Shown here: one piece after another, positions 16,860-27,000 of the stretch
Position numbering within the stretch: position 1 is the first letter of the stretch
Layout: the number at the start of each line of letters is the position of its first letter
Assembly (NCBI RefSeq): GCF_036322585.1
Contig: NZ_AP024600.1
Coordinates: forward strand, 3,906,001 to 3,970,000
Source of the DNA: Luteolibacter sp. LG18
Lineage (GTDB): Bacteria > Verrucomicrobiota > Verrucomicrobiia > Verrucomicrobiales > Akkermansiaceae
Direction of reading: 5' to 3'
Length of the DNA: 64,000 bases
The notes under the pieces: generated by a model
Seen by the model: the letters and a program-made list of their open reading frames with translations, nothing else
What the model was told of the DNA's origin: nothing
Databases searched by the model: none
Position numbers and translations under genes: made by a program

Positions 16860-19823
16860 ATGATCGACATCTGCCGCGCATCCCTTCTGACGCTGGCGCT
16901 GCTGGCTTTCCAGCCTTGCCTTTCCCAGACAGCGTCTTCCGGGCATTTCGATGGAACCACGCCGGGCTTCGAAACCCGCACCGGTCCGCTCTTCATCTCC
17001 CGGGCCTGCACGGTCGACGTGCGGTTGAAACCCGCCATCGATTGTCCGGAGGGCTCCGTGATCCTCGACGCGACCGGCCCGGGCAGCCAATTGGGCATTC
17101 AGCTCCGGATCGGCAAGGGGGGCGTCCTTGAGTTCATCACCACGGCCCCTGACGTGGTGGCCAGCCCCCAAGCCCTTTCCACCGACCGCAGTTCCCATGT
17201 GACGGCGGTCTTCGATGCCTCGACCAAAACCGCCGACCTTTACCTCGATGGAGCCAAGGTGGCCGCGATCACCGCTCCGGCCCGGGACCGCTGGATGAAT
17301 CCAGCCGAGGGTCTCCCGGTTAAAATCGGGACGGATGTCCGTGATGCGCACCCCTTCCACGGCGACATCGAATCGCTGGCCATGTACCGCCGGGCCCTCA
17401 CTCCGGATGAGGTCGCCGGTCTGCAGGCGAGCAATCAGAGGGCGGGTGGGCTCTCCGGCGAGTGGTCGTTCTCGAAGGTGGAGGGGCGCACCATCCAGCC
17501 GACGGCGGGCAATGTCCCGCTGATCGCGTCCATCAAGATCGCCGGAAGCGCCAAAGGCCCGGAGACTCCGCTCCACCTGTGGTACCGGCAGCCGGCCCGT
17601 GAGTGGGTGGAGGCCCTGCCCTTTGGCAACGGACGCCTGGGAGGCATGTACTTCGGTGGAGTCGAGCGCGACCGCATCCAGCTCAACGAGGACACCATCT
17701 GGTCAGGAGGCCCCTACGATCCGGCCAATCCCAAAGCCCCCGATGCCATCCGCAAGTCGCGGGAGCTGATCTTCGCCGGCAAGCGGGCAGAGGCCGAGGC
17801 GCTCCTTGCCGGGAACGCGCTCGGTGTGCCGCCCCGCATGGTGCAATACCAAACGCTGGGCAGCGTGGTTCTGGACTTTGGCACCCGGAGTTCGGAGCCC
17901 GTCACGGAATACCGCCGCTCGCTGGATCTCGACACCGCGGTGGCGACGACCACCTTCAAGCGGGGCGGCGTGACCTACACCCGCGAGGTCTTCTCCAGTG
18001 CCCCGGACCAGGTCGTGGCGATCCGCCTCAGCGCGGACAAGCCAGGTGCGCTGGACTTCCGGGCATCGTGGGAAACTCCTTTCACGGACGCGACCTCCTC
18101 GTTCGAAAACGGTGTCCTCACGCTCAGCGGAAAAGGCAGCGACGAGGCCGACACGCCGGGCGCGATCCGATTCAAGGGCATGCTCAAGGCCAAGACGGAC
18201 GGTGGTCAGGTGACCGCGGAAGGCAACGCGATCCACGTTTCCCAATCGGACTCTGTCACGCTGGTCGCCAGTTGCGGCACGAACTTCGTCAACTACCAGA
18301 ACCTCGGGGCCGATCCCGCCGCCCGCGCGATCAAGGATCTCACCGAGGCGTCCGGCAAATCCTACCAGGATCTCCGGGATCGCCATGTGAAGGAGCACCA
18401 ATCGTGGTTCCGCAGGGTGTCCCTCGATCTCCCCCGGACCCCCGACTCCGATCTCCCCACGGACGAGCGGATCGCGAGGTTCACCGGAGGAAATGATCCG
18501 GCGTTGCCCGCGCTCCATTTCCAATACGGCCGCTATCTCCTGATCGCCTGCTCCCGTCCCGGCAGCCAGCCCGCCAACCTGCAGGGCATGTGGAACGATG
18601 CCCGCAGCGCGGCGTGGGGCGGCAAGTACACCATCAACATCAACACCGAGATGAACTACTGGCCGGCCGAAACCGCCAACCTCTCGGAATGCGCCCAGCC
18701 GCTGTTCGACCTCGTCCGCGACATCTCCCGGACCGGCAGCCGCACCGCCAAGGTGATGTACGGTGCGCGGGGCTGGGTCTGCCATCACAACACCGACCTC
18801 TGGCGTGCGACGGCTCCGGTCGATTCCGCCGGTACCGGCATGTGGCCCACGGGGGGCGCATGGCTCACCACCCATCTCTGGGAGCATTACCTTTTCACCG
18901 GTGACAGGAAGTTTCTTGAGGAGGTTTACCCCATCTTGAAAGGCTCGGCCGAGTTCTTCCTCGACACCCTGGTCCCGGAACCCACGCACGGATGGCTGGT
19001 CACCTGTCCATCCCACTCCCCCGAGCACGAGGGAAGCGTGGCGGGCCCGACCATGGATCTCGGGATCGTCCGCGATGTCTTCAACCAAGTCTCCAAGGCA
19101 TCCGAAATCCTGGGCAGGGACGAGGCTTTCCGAAGCCAGGTCATGGCGGCCAGTGGAAAACTGGCCCCGTTCCAGATCGGCAGGTTTGGACAACTCCAGG
19201 AATGGCTCGAGGACCGGGACCGGGAGAAGGATTTCCACCGCCATGCCTCCCACCTCTATCCGCTGTTTCCCAGCGCTCTCATCACGCCCGAGGACCCGGA
19301 ACTTTTCGCCGCCGCCATCAAATCGCTCGAAGGCCGCGGCATGCAGACCACGGGCTGGGGAATGGCTTGGAAGGTCAACTTGTGGGCCCGCGCGTTGAAT
19401 GGCGACAACGCCCACCAGCTTCTCGTGCTTCTCCTCACGCCGCCCAAGGGGGGATCGCAGGGCGGGGGAGCCTATCCGAACCTGTTCGATGCCCATCCGC
19501 CGTTCCAGATCGATGGCAACTTCGGGGCGACCTCCGGCATCGCCGAGATGCTGCTCCAGTCCCACCGCGGTTCCATCGATCTTCTTCCCGCCCTGCCCAA
19601 GGCTTGGCCCGATGGCAGGGTCAGCGGCCTCCGCGCCCGCGGTGGCTTCGAGATTGATGAGGTCTGGAAGAACGGAGCGCTGGTGTCCGCCACCATCCAC
19701 TCCATTTCCGGAGCCGCGGCCAAGATTCGCTATCGCGACCGGATCATCGAACCGAAGCTCGCGAAGGGAGCCTCGATCACCCTGACGCCCGCCTCCTGGC
19801 AAGGCCAAGGCACCTCGAAGTAA
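16860..19823 (+). CDS. GH95 alpha-L-fucosidase/alpha-L-galactosidase with N-terminal LamG-like domain
   Basis: A 987-residue exported enzyme. A signal peptide is followed by a concanavalin/LamG-type domain (about residues 25-200, with HVTAVFDAS and [20 protein letters not shown]) and then a full GH95 catalytic region. Family motifs: [15 protein letters not shown] and [11 protein letters not shown] near the start, [12 protein letters not shown] with Asn593/Asn595, SPEH with Glu722, HLYPLFP, and QIDGNFG with Asp885. These correspond to the Asn/Asn/Glu/Asp set described for the Bifidobacterium enzyme AfcA. GH95 removes alpha-1,2-linked L-fucose or L-galactose, for example from xyloglucan or pectin side chains. 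The 30-base spacing to uxaC suggests co-expression. Confidence 0.92.
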   Translation: MIDICRASLLTLALLAFQPCLSQTASSGHFDGTTPGFETRTGPLFISRACTVDVRLKPAIDCPEGSVILDATGPGSQLGIQLRIGKGGVLEFITTAPDVVASPQALSTDRSSHVTAVFDASTKTADLYLDGAKVAAITAPARDRWMNPAEGLPVKIGTDVRDAHPFHGDIESLAMYRRALTPDEVAGLQASNQRAGGLSGEWSFSKVEGRTIQPTAGNVPLIASIKIAGSAKGPETPLHLWYRQPAREWVEALPFGNGRLGGMYFGGVERDRIQLNEDTIWSGGPYDPANPKAPDAIRKSRELIFAGKRAEAEALLAGNALGVPPRMVQYQTLGSVVLDFGTRSSEPVTEYRRSLDLDTAVATTTFKRGGVTYTREVFSSAPDQVVAIRLSADKPGALDFRASWETPFTDATSSFENGVLTLSGKGSDEADTPGAIRFKGMLKAKTDGGQVTAEGNAIHVSQSDSVTLVASCGTNFVNYQNLGADPAARAIKDLTEASGKSYQDLRDRHVKEHQSWFRRVSLDLPRTPDSDLPTDERIARFTGGNDPALPALHFQYGRYLLIACSRPGSQPANLQGMWNDARSAAWGGKYTININTEMNYWPAETANLSECAQPLFDLVRDISRTGSRTAKVMYGARGWVCHHNTDLWRATAPVDSAGTGMWPTGGAWLTTHLWEHYLFTGDRKFLEEVYPILKGSAEFFLDTLVPEPTHGWLVTCPSHSPEHEGSVAGPTMDLGIVRDVFNQVSKASEILGRDEAFRSQVMAASGKLAPFQIGRFGQLQEWLEDRDREKDFHRHASHLYPLFPSALITPEDPELFAAAIKSLEGRGMQTTGWGMAWKVNLWARALNGDNAHQLLVLLLTPPKGGSQGGGAYPNLFDAHPPFQIDGNFGATSGIAEMLLQSHRGSIDLLPALPKAWPDGRVSGLRARGGFEIDEVWKNGALVSATIHSISGAAAKIRYRDRIIEPKLAKGASITLTPASWQGQGTSK

Positions 19824-19907
19824 GAACGCGGGATACTGGCGGGTGCGCGCAAGATCGCCTGGCTTTCTTCCGTTTCACTGCGACTCCCACCCACCACCCG
19901 CCACCGC

Positions 19908-20219
19908 ATGTTCATCCACAGCGCCATTTTCTGGCTCCGCAAGGACCTCACTCCCTCCGAGATTGCCACGTTCGACGAGGAGATCCGACGCCTTGCCAGC
20001 CTTCCTTATCTGGAACGGGGCCATGTGGGAACCCCGGCGGCCACCGAGGTGCGCGCCGTCACCGATCATTCCTTCAGCTACGCGACCTCGCTGCATTTCA
20101 AATCCCTCGAGGATCACGATTTCTATCAGAAGGAATGTCCGGATCACGCCCGCTTCGTGGCCACCTGCCGGACATTCTGGGAGCGCGTCGTCATTTACGA
20201 TCTCGCTCCTTTGGCGTGA
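19908..20219 (+). CDS. Dabb (stress-responsive alpha/beta-barrel) domain protein
   Basis: A 103-residue single-domain protein beginning MFIHSAIFWLRKDLT, with the family pattern of a first strand carrying His, a helix, and a late DHxxFxxxCP segment. Dabb proteins are small dimeric ferredoxin-like folds related to EthD and monooxygenase families; their roles are mostly unknown, some act in polyketide cyclisation or stress. It follows the GH95 gene by 84 bases on the same strand and converges on the regulator, so it is the last gene of this plus-strand run. Such proteins often sit in Verrucomicrobia and Planctomycetes sugar loci, but no specific role can be claimed. Confidence 0.8.
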   Translation: MFIHSAIFWLRKDLTPSEIATFDEEIRRLASLPYLERGHVGTPAATEVRAVTDHSFSYATSLHFKSLEDHDFYQKECPDHARFVATCRTFWERVVIYDLAPLA

Positions 20220-20228
20220 GAAGATCGT

Positions 20229-21407
20229 TCACCGGCCGCGCCGGGCGAGCTTCCGGTATTCCGCGGGGGTGGTGCCGGCGGCCTGGCGGAAGGCGATGAA
20301 GAAACTGTTCACGCTGGGGTAGCCGCTGCCGGCGGCGACGGATTCCACTTTCTGGTCGGTTTCACAAAGCAGCCGCTTCGCGTTCTCGATGCGGGTCGAG
20401 CGCAGGTGTTCGCCGGGCGTCATGCCGAGGTGGTCGACGAAGGCCTGGTGTAGCCCGCGGCGTGACATGCCCGAGTGCCGCGCCACCTGGTCGATGTCGA
20501 TGGAGTCGTGGAACTGTCCGGCGATGAAACGCAGGGCCTTGGCCAGGCCTTCGTGGCTCACGGCGGTGATGTCCGTGCTCTGCCGGGAGATGATCCGGGA
20601 GGGGGCCACTCTCACCGGGGCGGCGGGCAGTGCTCCGCCACGCATCAGGCGGTCCAGCCAGGCCGAGCCTTGGTAGCCCAGTTCCTCGAAGTTCGGTTCG
20701 ACGGAGGTGATCGGGCGCTGGGTGGACTGGGGGAGGAGCAGATCGTCCTCGATGCCGATCAGGGCCACATCCCGGGGGATCTGGATCTCGGCGTGCTCGC
20801 AGACCTCCAGTACCTCGACCGCGAGGGTGCCATTGGCGGTGAACACGGCCAGCGGCTTCTCCGCCTTGCGGAGCTGGGTGGTGAGCCACGCCCGGCGGCT
20901 GCTCCATTCGCCGCGGCCCTGGCGGTAGTGCTTGTGGCGGTGCCACTTCAGCCATTCGCAGCCGTAGCCCTCGGCGGCGAGCGCCTTCACGAAACCGGTG
21001 CCGCGTTCCTCGAACGTCCAGTTGTCCGAGTCGCTGTAGAACATGAAATTCCGGAAGCCGCGGCGAAGGAAATGTTCGGCGGCCATGGTGGCACAGGCGA
21101 GGTGGTCCTGGGCCACGTGGGCGAAGGGGAGATTGGCGCGGCGGAGGCTGAAATCGACGGTGGGCTTCTTCAGGGACCGCACGAACTCGCAGAGTTCGTC
21201 GCTGCCGGCCAGCCAGGCCAGGACGCCATCGCCTTCCCAGCCCCAGGGAATGGTCAGCTCCTTGGTGATGCTCGCGGCGGAGATGTGCCAGTTGTGCTCG
21301 GTGGCGTAGGAGGCGATGCCGTTGAGCAGCCGGTGATCGTGCCAGCCCAGGGCAAGGAGCACGTTCTTCTGTTTCGGCTTCCCGTGGTCCGACGCTTTTC
21401 CTCGCAT
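20229..21407 (-). CDS. XylR-like transcriptional regulator (LacI-type sensor + AraC DNA-binding domain)
   Basis: A 392-residue regulator. Residues about 14-275 form a LacI/periplasmic-binding sugar sensor (KNVLLALGW at the start; AVFTANGTLAVEVLE and DVALIGIEDD typical of this fold). Residues about 290-392 form an AraC-type double helix-turn-helix ending with the family signature (SVNSFFIAFRQAAGTTPAEYR). This domain order matches XylR of enterics and many Verrucomicrobia regulators of sugar loci. It lies between the uxaC-GH95 group and the CE12-CE8/PL1 genes and is the likeliest local regulator of pectin use. The ligand is unknown. A palindrome upstream of its start may be its own operator. 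Confidence 0.9.
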   Translation of the reverse strand: MRGKASDHGKPKQKNVLLALGWHDHRLLNGIASYATEHNWHISAASITKELTIPWGWEGDGVLAWLAGSDELCEFVRSLKKPTVDFSLRRANLPFAHVAQDHLACATMAAEHFLRRGFRNFMFYSDSDNWTFEERGTGFVKALAAEGYGCEWLKWHRHKHYRQGRGEWSSRRAWLTTQLRKAEKPLAVFTANGTLAVEVLEVCEHAEIQIPRDVALIGIEDDLLLPQSTQRPITSVEPNFEELGYQGSAWLDRLMRGGALPAAPVRVAPSRIISRQSTDITAVSHEGLAKALRFIAGQFHDSIDIDQVARHSGMSRRGLHQAFVDHLGMTPGEHLRSTRIENAKRLLCETDQKVESVAAGSGYPSVNSFFIAFRQAAGTTPAEYRKLARRGR

Positions 21408-21432
21408 GGTCTGGTTTTTCTAGAGGAATCGG

Positions 21433-21455
21433 GAATGCCTGTAAATGCAGGATTC
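21433..21455. promoter_or_regulatory. Palindromic site upstream of XylR-like gene
   Basis: CCTG-TAAATG-CAGG, extended on both sides by GAAT/ATTC with a one-base bulge, lies 26 bases before the regulator start codon. Position and symmetry fit an operator, possibly for autoregulation; there is no direct evidence. The rest of the 509-base gap holds repeat copy B and otherwise no feature I can name. Confidence 0.35.
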
Positions 21456-21626
21456 GGAATGTCGTATTGGGTTTTATGCAAGGATGCGCCGGGTGACGAT
21501 GCCACCCGGCGCTGTGCATTGGTACCCGGTGAAAGGGGAGGGTGACAGGAAGACGGCCAGACGGGTTATCCGTCCGGCCGTGCAATCGCATCGTACCCTA
21601 CAAAAGGGATGGCCCCCGCAGGCGCC

Positions 21627-21919
21627 AGGTTGAATCGGCATTCAATTTGCTTTGGCTGGAAAGCATCCTGAGGCGGCTCTGAATTTGGAGTGCGGCGAGG
21701 CATCGCCGCTTTGGGTGCCGGAGAGAATCGACGGGAGTTGCAGCGGGGCTGTGGAAGACGAGCTGGAACCAGAGAGGAGGTGATTCTGGAACGAGGGGGC
21801 GGGTTGGCGAATGCAGGTGTGGCCCCCGGCGATGTCTCGCCTCCGCTCAAAGCGGCGATGCCTCGCCGCACTCCAAATCAGAGGCACCCGGCCTCCTCTT
21901 TGATTGTTGATTCAGCCTA
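21627..21919. repeat. MITE-like dispersed repeat, copy B
   Basis: Second full copy of the ~293-bp element. It has imperfect terminal inverted repeats (AGGTTGAATC at the left, GATTCAGCCTA at the right) and a perfect 30-bp internal inverted repeat (21684-21713 with 21848-21877; core GTGCGGCGAGGCATCGCCGC). As in copy A, the outermost CTA provides the TAG stop of the adjoining minus-strand gene, here the CE12-CE8 esterase. It could act as a folded 3' end or terminator for that gene. Confidence 0.85.
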
Positions 21920-23629
21920 GCGGAGGCTGCCGCCCGCGCTGTCCTGCGGAGCCCAGGCATCGGTACCAGCCAGGATCTTGGCCACGGTCAGGTTGGCGAT
22001 CTCGGAATCGGTGAGCTTCTTGACCCAGGCGACCCGGGCGGCGGTGCTGGCCCCCGGGCCGGTGCAGTCGACCTCCGAGTAGCGGGCGGTGGCCTCGTTG
22101 GCGGCGTTGCCCCAGTTGTTCCAGCCCTCCGGCTGGATGTGGTCGCCCATCTCGCAGCGGACGTAGATCACGCTGGCATTGGGGCGCCACGGGCGGCCCA
22201 GCGCCGCATTGGGCTTTTTCATGGAGCGCGGCGTTTCACCCGGGTTGCCGGAGTTCCACGGAATGTCATCGCCGGTCAGCTTGCAATCGAAGAAGACGAA
22301 GCCGTAGGCCTGCTGGGCGGGCGTGCTCGCCGCGGTGACGTAGCCGCCGTTCTTGCTGTGGATCGTGCAGTGGTCGAAGACGGCGGTGGCATCGCCATAG
22401 ATGAAATCGACGCGGCCCTCGATGGTGCAGTTCTGGTAATACTGGCGGCCCTTGTTCGCCATCAGGGTGTCCTGCCAGCCGAGCATGCGGCAGTTGCGGA
22501 AGGTGGCGCGGTCGGCATCCACGCGGAGGGCGAGTGCCTGGCCGTGGTCTCCCGAGGTGTTTTCGAAGGTGATGCGCTCGGCGGTGAAATCGGGGGCCTG
22601 GATGACCACGCCGATGCCGGCGAACATCGGGGTGCCACCGGGTTCCGGTTCCTTCACGTTCTTCGCGTAGGTGAGCACGGTGTTCTCCAGCTCCTCGCCG
22701 ATGAACTGGAGGGAACGCTTGGCCGATGGGATCAGCAGCGGGCCTTCATAGCGGCCGGGCTTGATCAGGATGCGGAAGGGCTTGGAGCCATTGTCCGGCG
22801 CGGAGTTCACGGCATCCCGCACCGTGGTGTGGGTGCCGGAGCCATCGGCGGACACCACCGCATCGTAGGTGGACTCCGCCGTCTTCGGCAGGTCGTTCAC
22901 CGGGGTGGCCCGCAGGAGCGGCGTGAGCGCGGGGACGGTCTTGCGGAGTTCCTCGGCGACGAGGCGGCCGAACAGCACGTGACCCTTTTCATTCAGATGG
23001 GTGCCATCGTAGGCGGGGGCACCGTCGGTGCCTGATTTCGTCGGGCTGAACTCCAGGCACTTGTCCGGCCCGAGGGATTCGCACAACGCCAGGCTGCGGG
23101 CATGGAGGTCGACCAGTGGTACGCGCTTGTCCCTCGCGATTTTGCGCACCTCGGCGGCGTAGGGTTCCAGGCTCGACTTGATCTTCCCCGGATGCTCGCG
23201 ATCCCACTGGCGGCGGACGAGGGGAGTGACGAGCACGGGGATCGCCCCGGCGGCCCGCGCTTCATCGACGTAGGCGGCCATGTCGCTGACGAAGGTCGGC
23301 ATGTCCGTGGAGCGTCCCGGCTTCCCGGGCTCGTTGTTGTGTCCGAACTGGATGAGGTAGTAGTTTCCCTTCAGTTCGAGCGCCTTGGTCCAGCGGCCTT
23401 CGTCGCGGAAGCTCTTCGAACTGCGGCCGCCCTGGGCCGTGTTCGCGCACCCGGCCTTGTCGGTGAGGAATTGCTTGAAGCCGAGACCCCAGCCGGCGTT
23501 GTCGGTGACGGTGGAGTCCCCGACGAGGACGATCCGGACCGGCTTTGCCACCGGCTCCGGTGCGGCTTGGGAACTGGGAAGCATGCCCAGAATGGATGCG
23601 AGGAGAATACAGGGTTTCAGGAGTTTCAT
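21917..23629 (-). CDS. Bifunctional rhamnogalacturonan acetylesterase (CE12) - pectin methylesterase (CE8)
   Basis: A 570-residue exported fusion. After a signal peptide (to about residue 23), an SGNH-type CE12 domain spans about 30-240: nucleophile Ser39 in VGDSTVTD, QFGHNN at 94-99, and the Asp208/His211 pair in YDGTHLN. A CE8 beta-helix follows (about 255-560), with Asp387 in GWQDTL, Asp408 in VDFIYGDA and Arg482 in LGRPWRP. It would remove acetyl and methyl esters from pectin, making it accessible to GH28 and PL1 enzymes. It is divergent from the malectin-CE8-PL1 gene across a shared intergenic region, and its stop lies in a dispersed repeat. Both active sites appear intact. Confidence 0.93.
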   Translation of the reverse strand: MKLLKPCILLASILGMLPSSQAAPEPVAKPVRIVLVGDSTVTDNAGWGLGFKQFLTDKAGCANTAQGGRSSKSFRDEGRWTKALELKGNYYLIQFGHNNEPGKPGRSTDMPTFVSDMAAYVDEARAAGAIPVLVTPLVRRQWDREHPGKIKSSLEPYAAEVRKIARDKRVPLVDLHARSLALCESLGPDKCLEFSPTKSGTDGAPAYDGTHLNEKGHVLFGRLVAEELRKTVPALTPLLRATPVNDLPKTAESTYDAVVSADGSGTHTTVRDAVNSAPDNGSKPFRILIKPGRYEGPLLIPSAKRSLQFIGEELENTVLTYAKNVKEPEPGGTPMFAGIGVVIQAPDFTAERITFENTSGDHGQALALRVDADRATFRNCRMLGWQDTLMANKGRQYYQNCTIEGRVDFIYGDATAVFDHCTIHSKNGGYVTAASTPAQQAYGFVFFDCKLTGDDIPWNSGNPGETPRSMKKPNAALGRPWRPNASVIYVRCEMGDHIQPEGWNNWGNAANEATARYSEVDCTGPGASTAARVAWVKKLTDSEIANLTVAKILAGTDAWAPQDSAGGSLR

Positions 23630-23774
23630 AAATGGGGCATGCGGGAATTATCCGGGGATGGCGGATGAAAGGGTTGTCCACTCTAGGATGCTCTCCGCGA
23701 TCGGTAAACGTCGTCCCGTTGCAATAGATATTGAAAATTGGGTGGGCGTGGGAATGACCCGCACATTTTTCAAC

Positions 23775-23792
23775 GCATCTTGCAGAAGATGC
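23775..23792. promoter_or_regulatory. Palindrome between the two divergent pectinase genes
   Basis: GCATCTT-GCAG-AAGATGC is a 7-bp-arm palindrome in the 390-base region between the CE12-CE8 gene and the malectin-CE8-PL1 gene, where both promoters must lie. It is a plausible operator controlling both. The rest of the gap contains a GGGGCATGCCCC palindrome and GC-rich sequence that merely extends the downstream frame without a domain. Confidence 0.35.
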
Positions 23793-24019
23793 CGATGACG
23801 CGGTGGGGAATCTTTCTAACATAAGCTACCAAACCCGGCCTGTTGTTCCACCCGGTCCATTCACGAAAGACCGGGGCATGCCCCGCCGCCCGGACGGCGG
23901 GAGTTCCGCGCGCGTCCGATTCCGCCGCCGCGTTTGTGAAAATTTCCCCACGCCGCCCGTGGGCCGCCCCGTCGCGCCCGGGTCCGGCGTTTCTCCAAAA
24001 CCCAAGCCCAAATCCATCC

Positions 24020-27000
24020 ATGATTCGTTCATTCCTTCACCGCTGTCTTGCAGCGATCGCGGTGCTCGTGCCCACCCTAGGCCAGGCGGCCGTCCTTCAG
24101 GCGGTCAATTCCGGAGGCGGCGCGGTCGCCCCGTTTTCGGCGGACGCCTCCTTTTCCGGAGGCGGCACCTACAGCAGCGCGTCCACGATCGCCACCAGCG
24201 GCGTGGTGAACCCCGCTCCGCAGTCGGTCTACCAATCGGAGCGAAATGGCAATTTTACTTACACCTTCGGCAGCCTCGCTCCGGGCGTGCTTCACACGGT
24301 GCGGCTGCATTTCGCGGAGCTGTACCACTCCGCGGCGGGTAGCCGTCGGTTCCATGTCTCGATCAATGGCGCACAGGTGCTGACGAACTTCGACATCTTC
24401 GCCGAGGCCGGCGGCAAGAACATCGCCATCGTCCGGGAGTTCGCCGCGGTGGCGAACGCGTCCGGGCAGATCGTGGTCCAGTTCGCGAACGGCGCGGCTG
24501 ACCTGGCGAAATCGAGCGGGATCGAGATCCTCGAGGGGGTTCTCTACCAGGTCAATTCCGGTGGCACGGCAGTGGCTCCGTTCACGGCGGATGCATCCTT
24601 CTCCGGAGGATCGACCTACAGCACCGCGGCCGCGATCAACACCGGCGGTGTGGCGGGAGCCGCACCGCAGGCGGTTTACCAGACCGAACGTTTCGGCAAT
24701 TTCACCTACACCCTTGGGAGCCTGGGCGCGGGCACCACCTGTACGGTGCGGTTGCACTTCGCGGAGATCTACCACTCCGCCGTCGGCAGTCGCCGTTTCA
24801 ACGTCTCGATCAACGGCACACAGGTGCTGGCAAATTTCGACATCTTCGCGGCCGCGGGCGGCAAGAACATTGCCATTGTCCGGGAGTTCGCCGCGGTGGC
24901 GAACGCGTCCGGGCAGATCGTCATCCAGTTCGCGAATGGAGCGGCGGACCAGGCGAAATCGAGTGCGTTCGAGGTCCTCTCCACGCCCATCGGCACGGCA
25001 CCGGTGATCCTTGCGCAACCGCAGTCGGTCATCGCCAATGCGGGCGCTTCCGCCACCCTGGCCGCCACCTTCGGATCGACGTCCTCCGCGCCGACCTACC
25101 AGTGGAGCCGTAGCGCGGATGGCCTCACCTTCACCGATGTGGCGGGGGCCACCGGTCCCTCGCTGACGCTGACGGCTTCGGCCGCGAACTCGGGGTTCTA
25201 CCGCGTGACCGCAACCAATGCTGGCGGCAGCGTGGTCAGCCGTGCGGCGCATTTTGGCATCCCCACCACGCAGGGGGTCACCTTCGCCCCGGCGAACAAC
25301 GCCACCAACCTCAGTATCGACCAGCCGCTGCGCCTGACGTTTCCCTCGCCGCCGAAGCTGGGGCCCTCCGGCGTGCTCAGGATCCACGATGCGGCGACCG
25401 GCGCGGTCGTGGTATCCATCGATCGTTCGCAGTTCATCGGCTACACGCTCTTCGGCGGCACGCTGGTGAATGCCGCGCGGCAGACGGTGCAGGGCAAGCA
25501 GATGTATTACCTGCCGATGGCGGTCTATGGCAACGAGGTGTGGGTCAACCTCGGCGTTACCCAGCGGCTGGCCTACGGGAAGAGCTACTATGTGACCATG
25601 GACCCCGGCCTGCTGGTCGATTCCTCCAATGCCGCCTATCCCGGCATCACCGACACCACGGCGTGGCGGTTCTCGACCCGGTCGGCGGGTCCGGCGGCGG
25701 CCACCGCCACCACTGGACCGGCCGAGATCACCGTGGGGACGGACGGCGCCGGGGACTTCGCCACGCTCCAGGGCGCGGTGGATTGGATTCCGCAGAACAA
25801 CGCGTTGCAGCGCACCATCCGCGTGAAGCCTGGTGTCTACCGGGAGCCCGTCTACATCGGCCAGAACCGCGGCTTCGTCTCGCTGGCGGGGGATGGGGTG
25901 GACCGCCAGGCGGTGCAGCTCATCCAGCACTATGCGGCGGAAGTGTATGGCGATGGCGCGCGCGGAGCGGGCACGCTGAACATCGGCTGCGATGATGTGA
26001 CGGTGCGGGACATGACCATCGACAACCTCGCCTACATCGCCCAGCCCAACCTGGCCGGGGCCTTCGCTCCGCCCGCGGCGGCCTTCGCCGGGCCCATCAA
26101 CACGCTGCTCACCACCGGCAAGCGCCTGGTGTTCGACAACGTGCTCATCAAGGGCGGACAGGACACGCTCTACTCCGTCTCCGGCGTCGCCTATTTCAGC
26201 CGCTGTGAGATCTGGGGCAGCGTGGACTTCATCTATGGGGACGCACTGGCCGTGTTCGACAACTGCGACATCGTGCAGATCCGGAGCACCGGCGGCCCCA
26301 TCACCGCGCCGAGCACCCCCTACGCGCAGCCTTATGGCATGGTGTTCCTGAACAGCCGCTTCCCGCGCGCGCTCATCGCCAATGGCTATCCCTACGATGT
26401 CGGCGTGAATACGACGAACTTCATGCGGCCATGGCGCCAGGACGGGGCCACCGCGATCGTCAACTGTCAGCTCGGCACGCACCTCACCACGAAGGGGTGG
26501 TCGGAATGGGGTGGCCGCGAGGTTACCTGCCGAGCCCGTGAATACGGCAACACGCTGATCGGCGGCGGTGCCGCGCCGACTCCCGCCCAGCGCCAAGCCG
26601 CGGGTGCTTACTGGACCAACACCCTGGATCCCGACTACACCGGACCGCCGATGACGGAAACCGCCGCGCTGGTTTCGTCCGGCAGTGGCACCGCCAACCG
26701 CCAGGCCGTGATAGTGGACCCCGCCGCCTACACACTCGATGCAATTTTCGGCAACGCCTACTTCAACCTCGGCGGCTGGCTGCCCGAAGCCGCGCCCTCG
26801 AAACTATCGGACGGCTACGGTTCGGCGGCCACCGGCGGCCAGGGAGGCACGGCCGTGACGGTCACCACTACGGCCCAGCTGCTGTCCTACGCGACCTCCG
26901 CGCTGCCCTACATCATCAATGTCTCCGGCACCATCCAGGTGACCGGCGGCGCGGGCAGCGGTGGCAACCGCGTGGACATCAAATCGAACAAGACGATCCA

